DNA of 64,000 nt from Halomonas halophila (GTDB lineage: Bacteria; Pseudomonadota; Gammaproteobacteria; Pseudomonadales; Halomonadaceae). Shown here piece after piece: positions 63,834 to 64,000 of the stretch. How positions within the stretch are numbered: position 1 is the stretch's first letter; every line of letters begins with the position of its first letter. The DNA is taken from contig NZ_CP129121.1 of assembly GCF_030406665.1 (NCBI RefSeq), positions 1,798,001 to 1,862,000 of the forward strand, read 5' to 3'. A model generated the notes under the pieces. It was given only the letters and a program-made list of their open reading frames with translations, ran no database searches and was not told the origin of the DNA. The position numbers and the translations under genes were made by a program.

Positions 63834-64000
63834 ATGCCCGCCAACAACGATCAAGACGCCGCCCTGCGCATCGCCTCCGGGCGCAAGGCCTTCGTCGAGC
63901 CGCTGCGGCTCGGCGAGCGCCTCAAGGAGATCCGCCTGGCCAACCAGTGGACCCTCGGCGACGTCAGCGAGCGTACCGGCCTGGCCCGCTCCACCCTGTC
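63834..64000 (+). CDS. XRE-family transcriptional regulator, N-terminal part
   Basis: The frame from ATG 63834 runs off the window after 55 codons. Residues about 24-55 (LRLGERLKEIRLANQWTLG, then DVSERTGLARSTLS) form an XRE helix-turn-helix with the usual spacing. Regulators of this shape often carry a C-terminal cupin domain, but that part is outside the window. A palindrome lies in its leader. Confidence 0.85.
   Translation, partial: MPANNDQDAALRIASGRKAFVEPLRLGERLKEIRLANQWTLGDVSERTGLARSTL

Overview
The window is high-G+C, densely packed chromosome from a gammaproteobacterium, most likely Halomonas or a close relative in the Halomonadaceae. The strongest evidence is a complete ectoine operon (ectA, ectB, ectC at 30664-33112) whose products closely resemble those of Halomonas elongata as I remember them. 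Other support comes from the ruvCAB-tol-pal order, a PatZ-type acetyltransferase, a galU-ugd pair and an arsC-wrbA-DUF2069 operon. I saw no rRNA, tRNA, CRISPR array or intact insertion sequence.

Layout. 1-7644: end of ruvC, ruvAB, then tolQRAB-pal-cpoB and a yciK-type dehydrogenase (ybgC, usually present, is missing). 7693-12226: ubiG-mupP, galU plus a UDP-glucose dehydrogenase homologue that lacks the catalytic cysteine, and sodB. 12503-21861: a membrane coiled-coil protein followed by tamA-tamB, then msrA, a YheT-type hydrolase and a LysR regulator. 22179-28056: a five-gene dipeptide/oligopeptide ABC importer on the minus strand. 28224-33170: carbonic anhydrase, glutathione reductase and the ectoine operon. 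33223-37290: a DUF3833 lipoprotein and a LysR regulator divergent from a YdeP-like molybdopterin oxidoreductase.

37487-37514 is a near-perfect dif site (XerC arm, 6-bp spacer, XerD arm), so the window very probably covers the replication terminus. Next to it, 37674-41057 encodes a three-gene system: a retropepsin-like lipoprotein, an inactive-transglutaminase 7TM protein and a RimK-like ATP-grasp ligase. This is the most promising poorly understood system in the window. 41147-42413 holds zur-hisI-yidD, followed by sufE. 42954-45541 holds an intact tyrosine recombinase divergent from a KfrA-like coiled-coil DNA-binding protein, across an AT-rich region full of repeats.

45595-64000: nfuA, metH, a MATE exporter with a duplicated start region, cysI-DUF934, an Smr-domain protein, a hipBA toxin-antitoxin module with three recognisable HipB operators, an AIG2-like protein, an MgtC-like protein, arsC-wrbA-DUF2069 and pdxH. 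The window ends with a PatZ-type lysine acetyltransferase divergent from an HDAC-family deacetylase, and the start of an XRE regulator.

Together the genes cover envelope integrity (Tol-Pal, TamAB), osmoadaptation (ectoine), sulfur and Fe-S metabolism (cysI, sufE, nfuA, metH, msrA), redox defence (sodB, gor) and protein acetylation. All calls come from reading the sequence. Family names rest on recognised motifs and remembered homologues, not on database searches.
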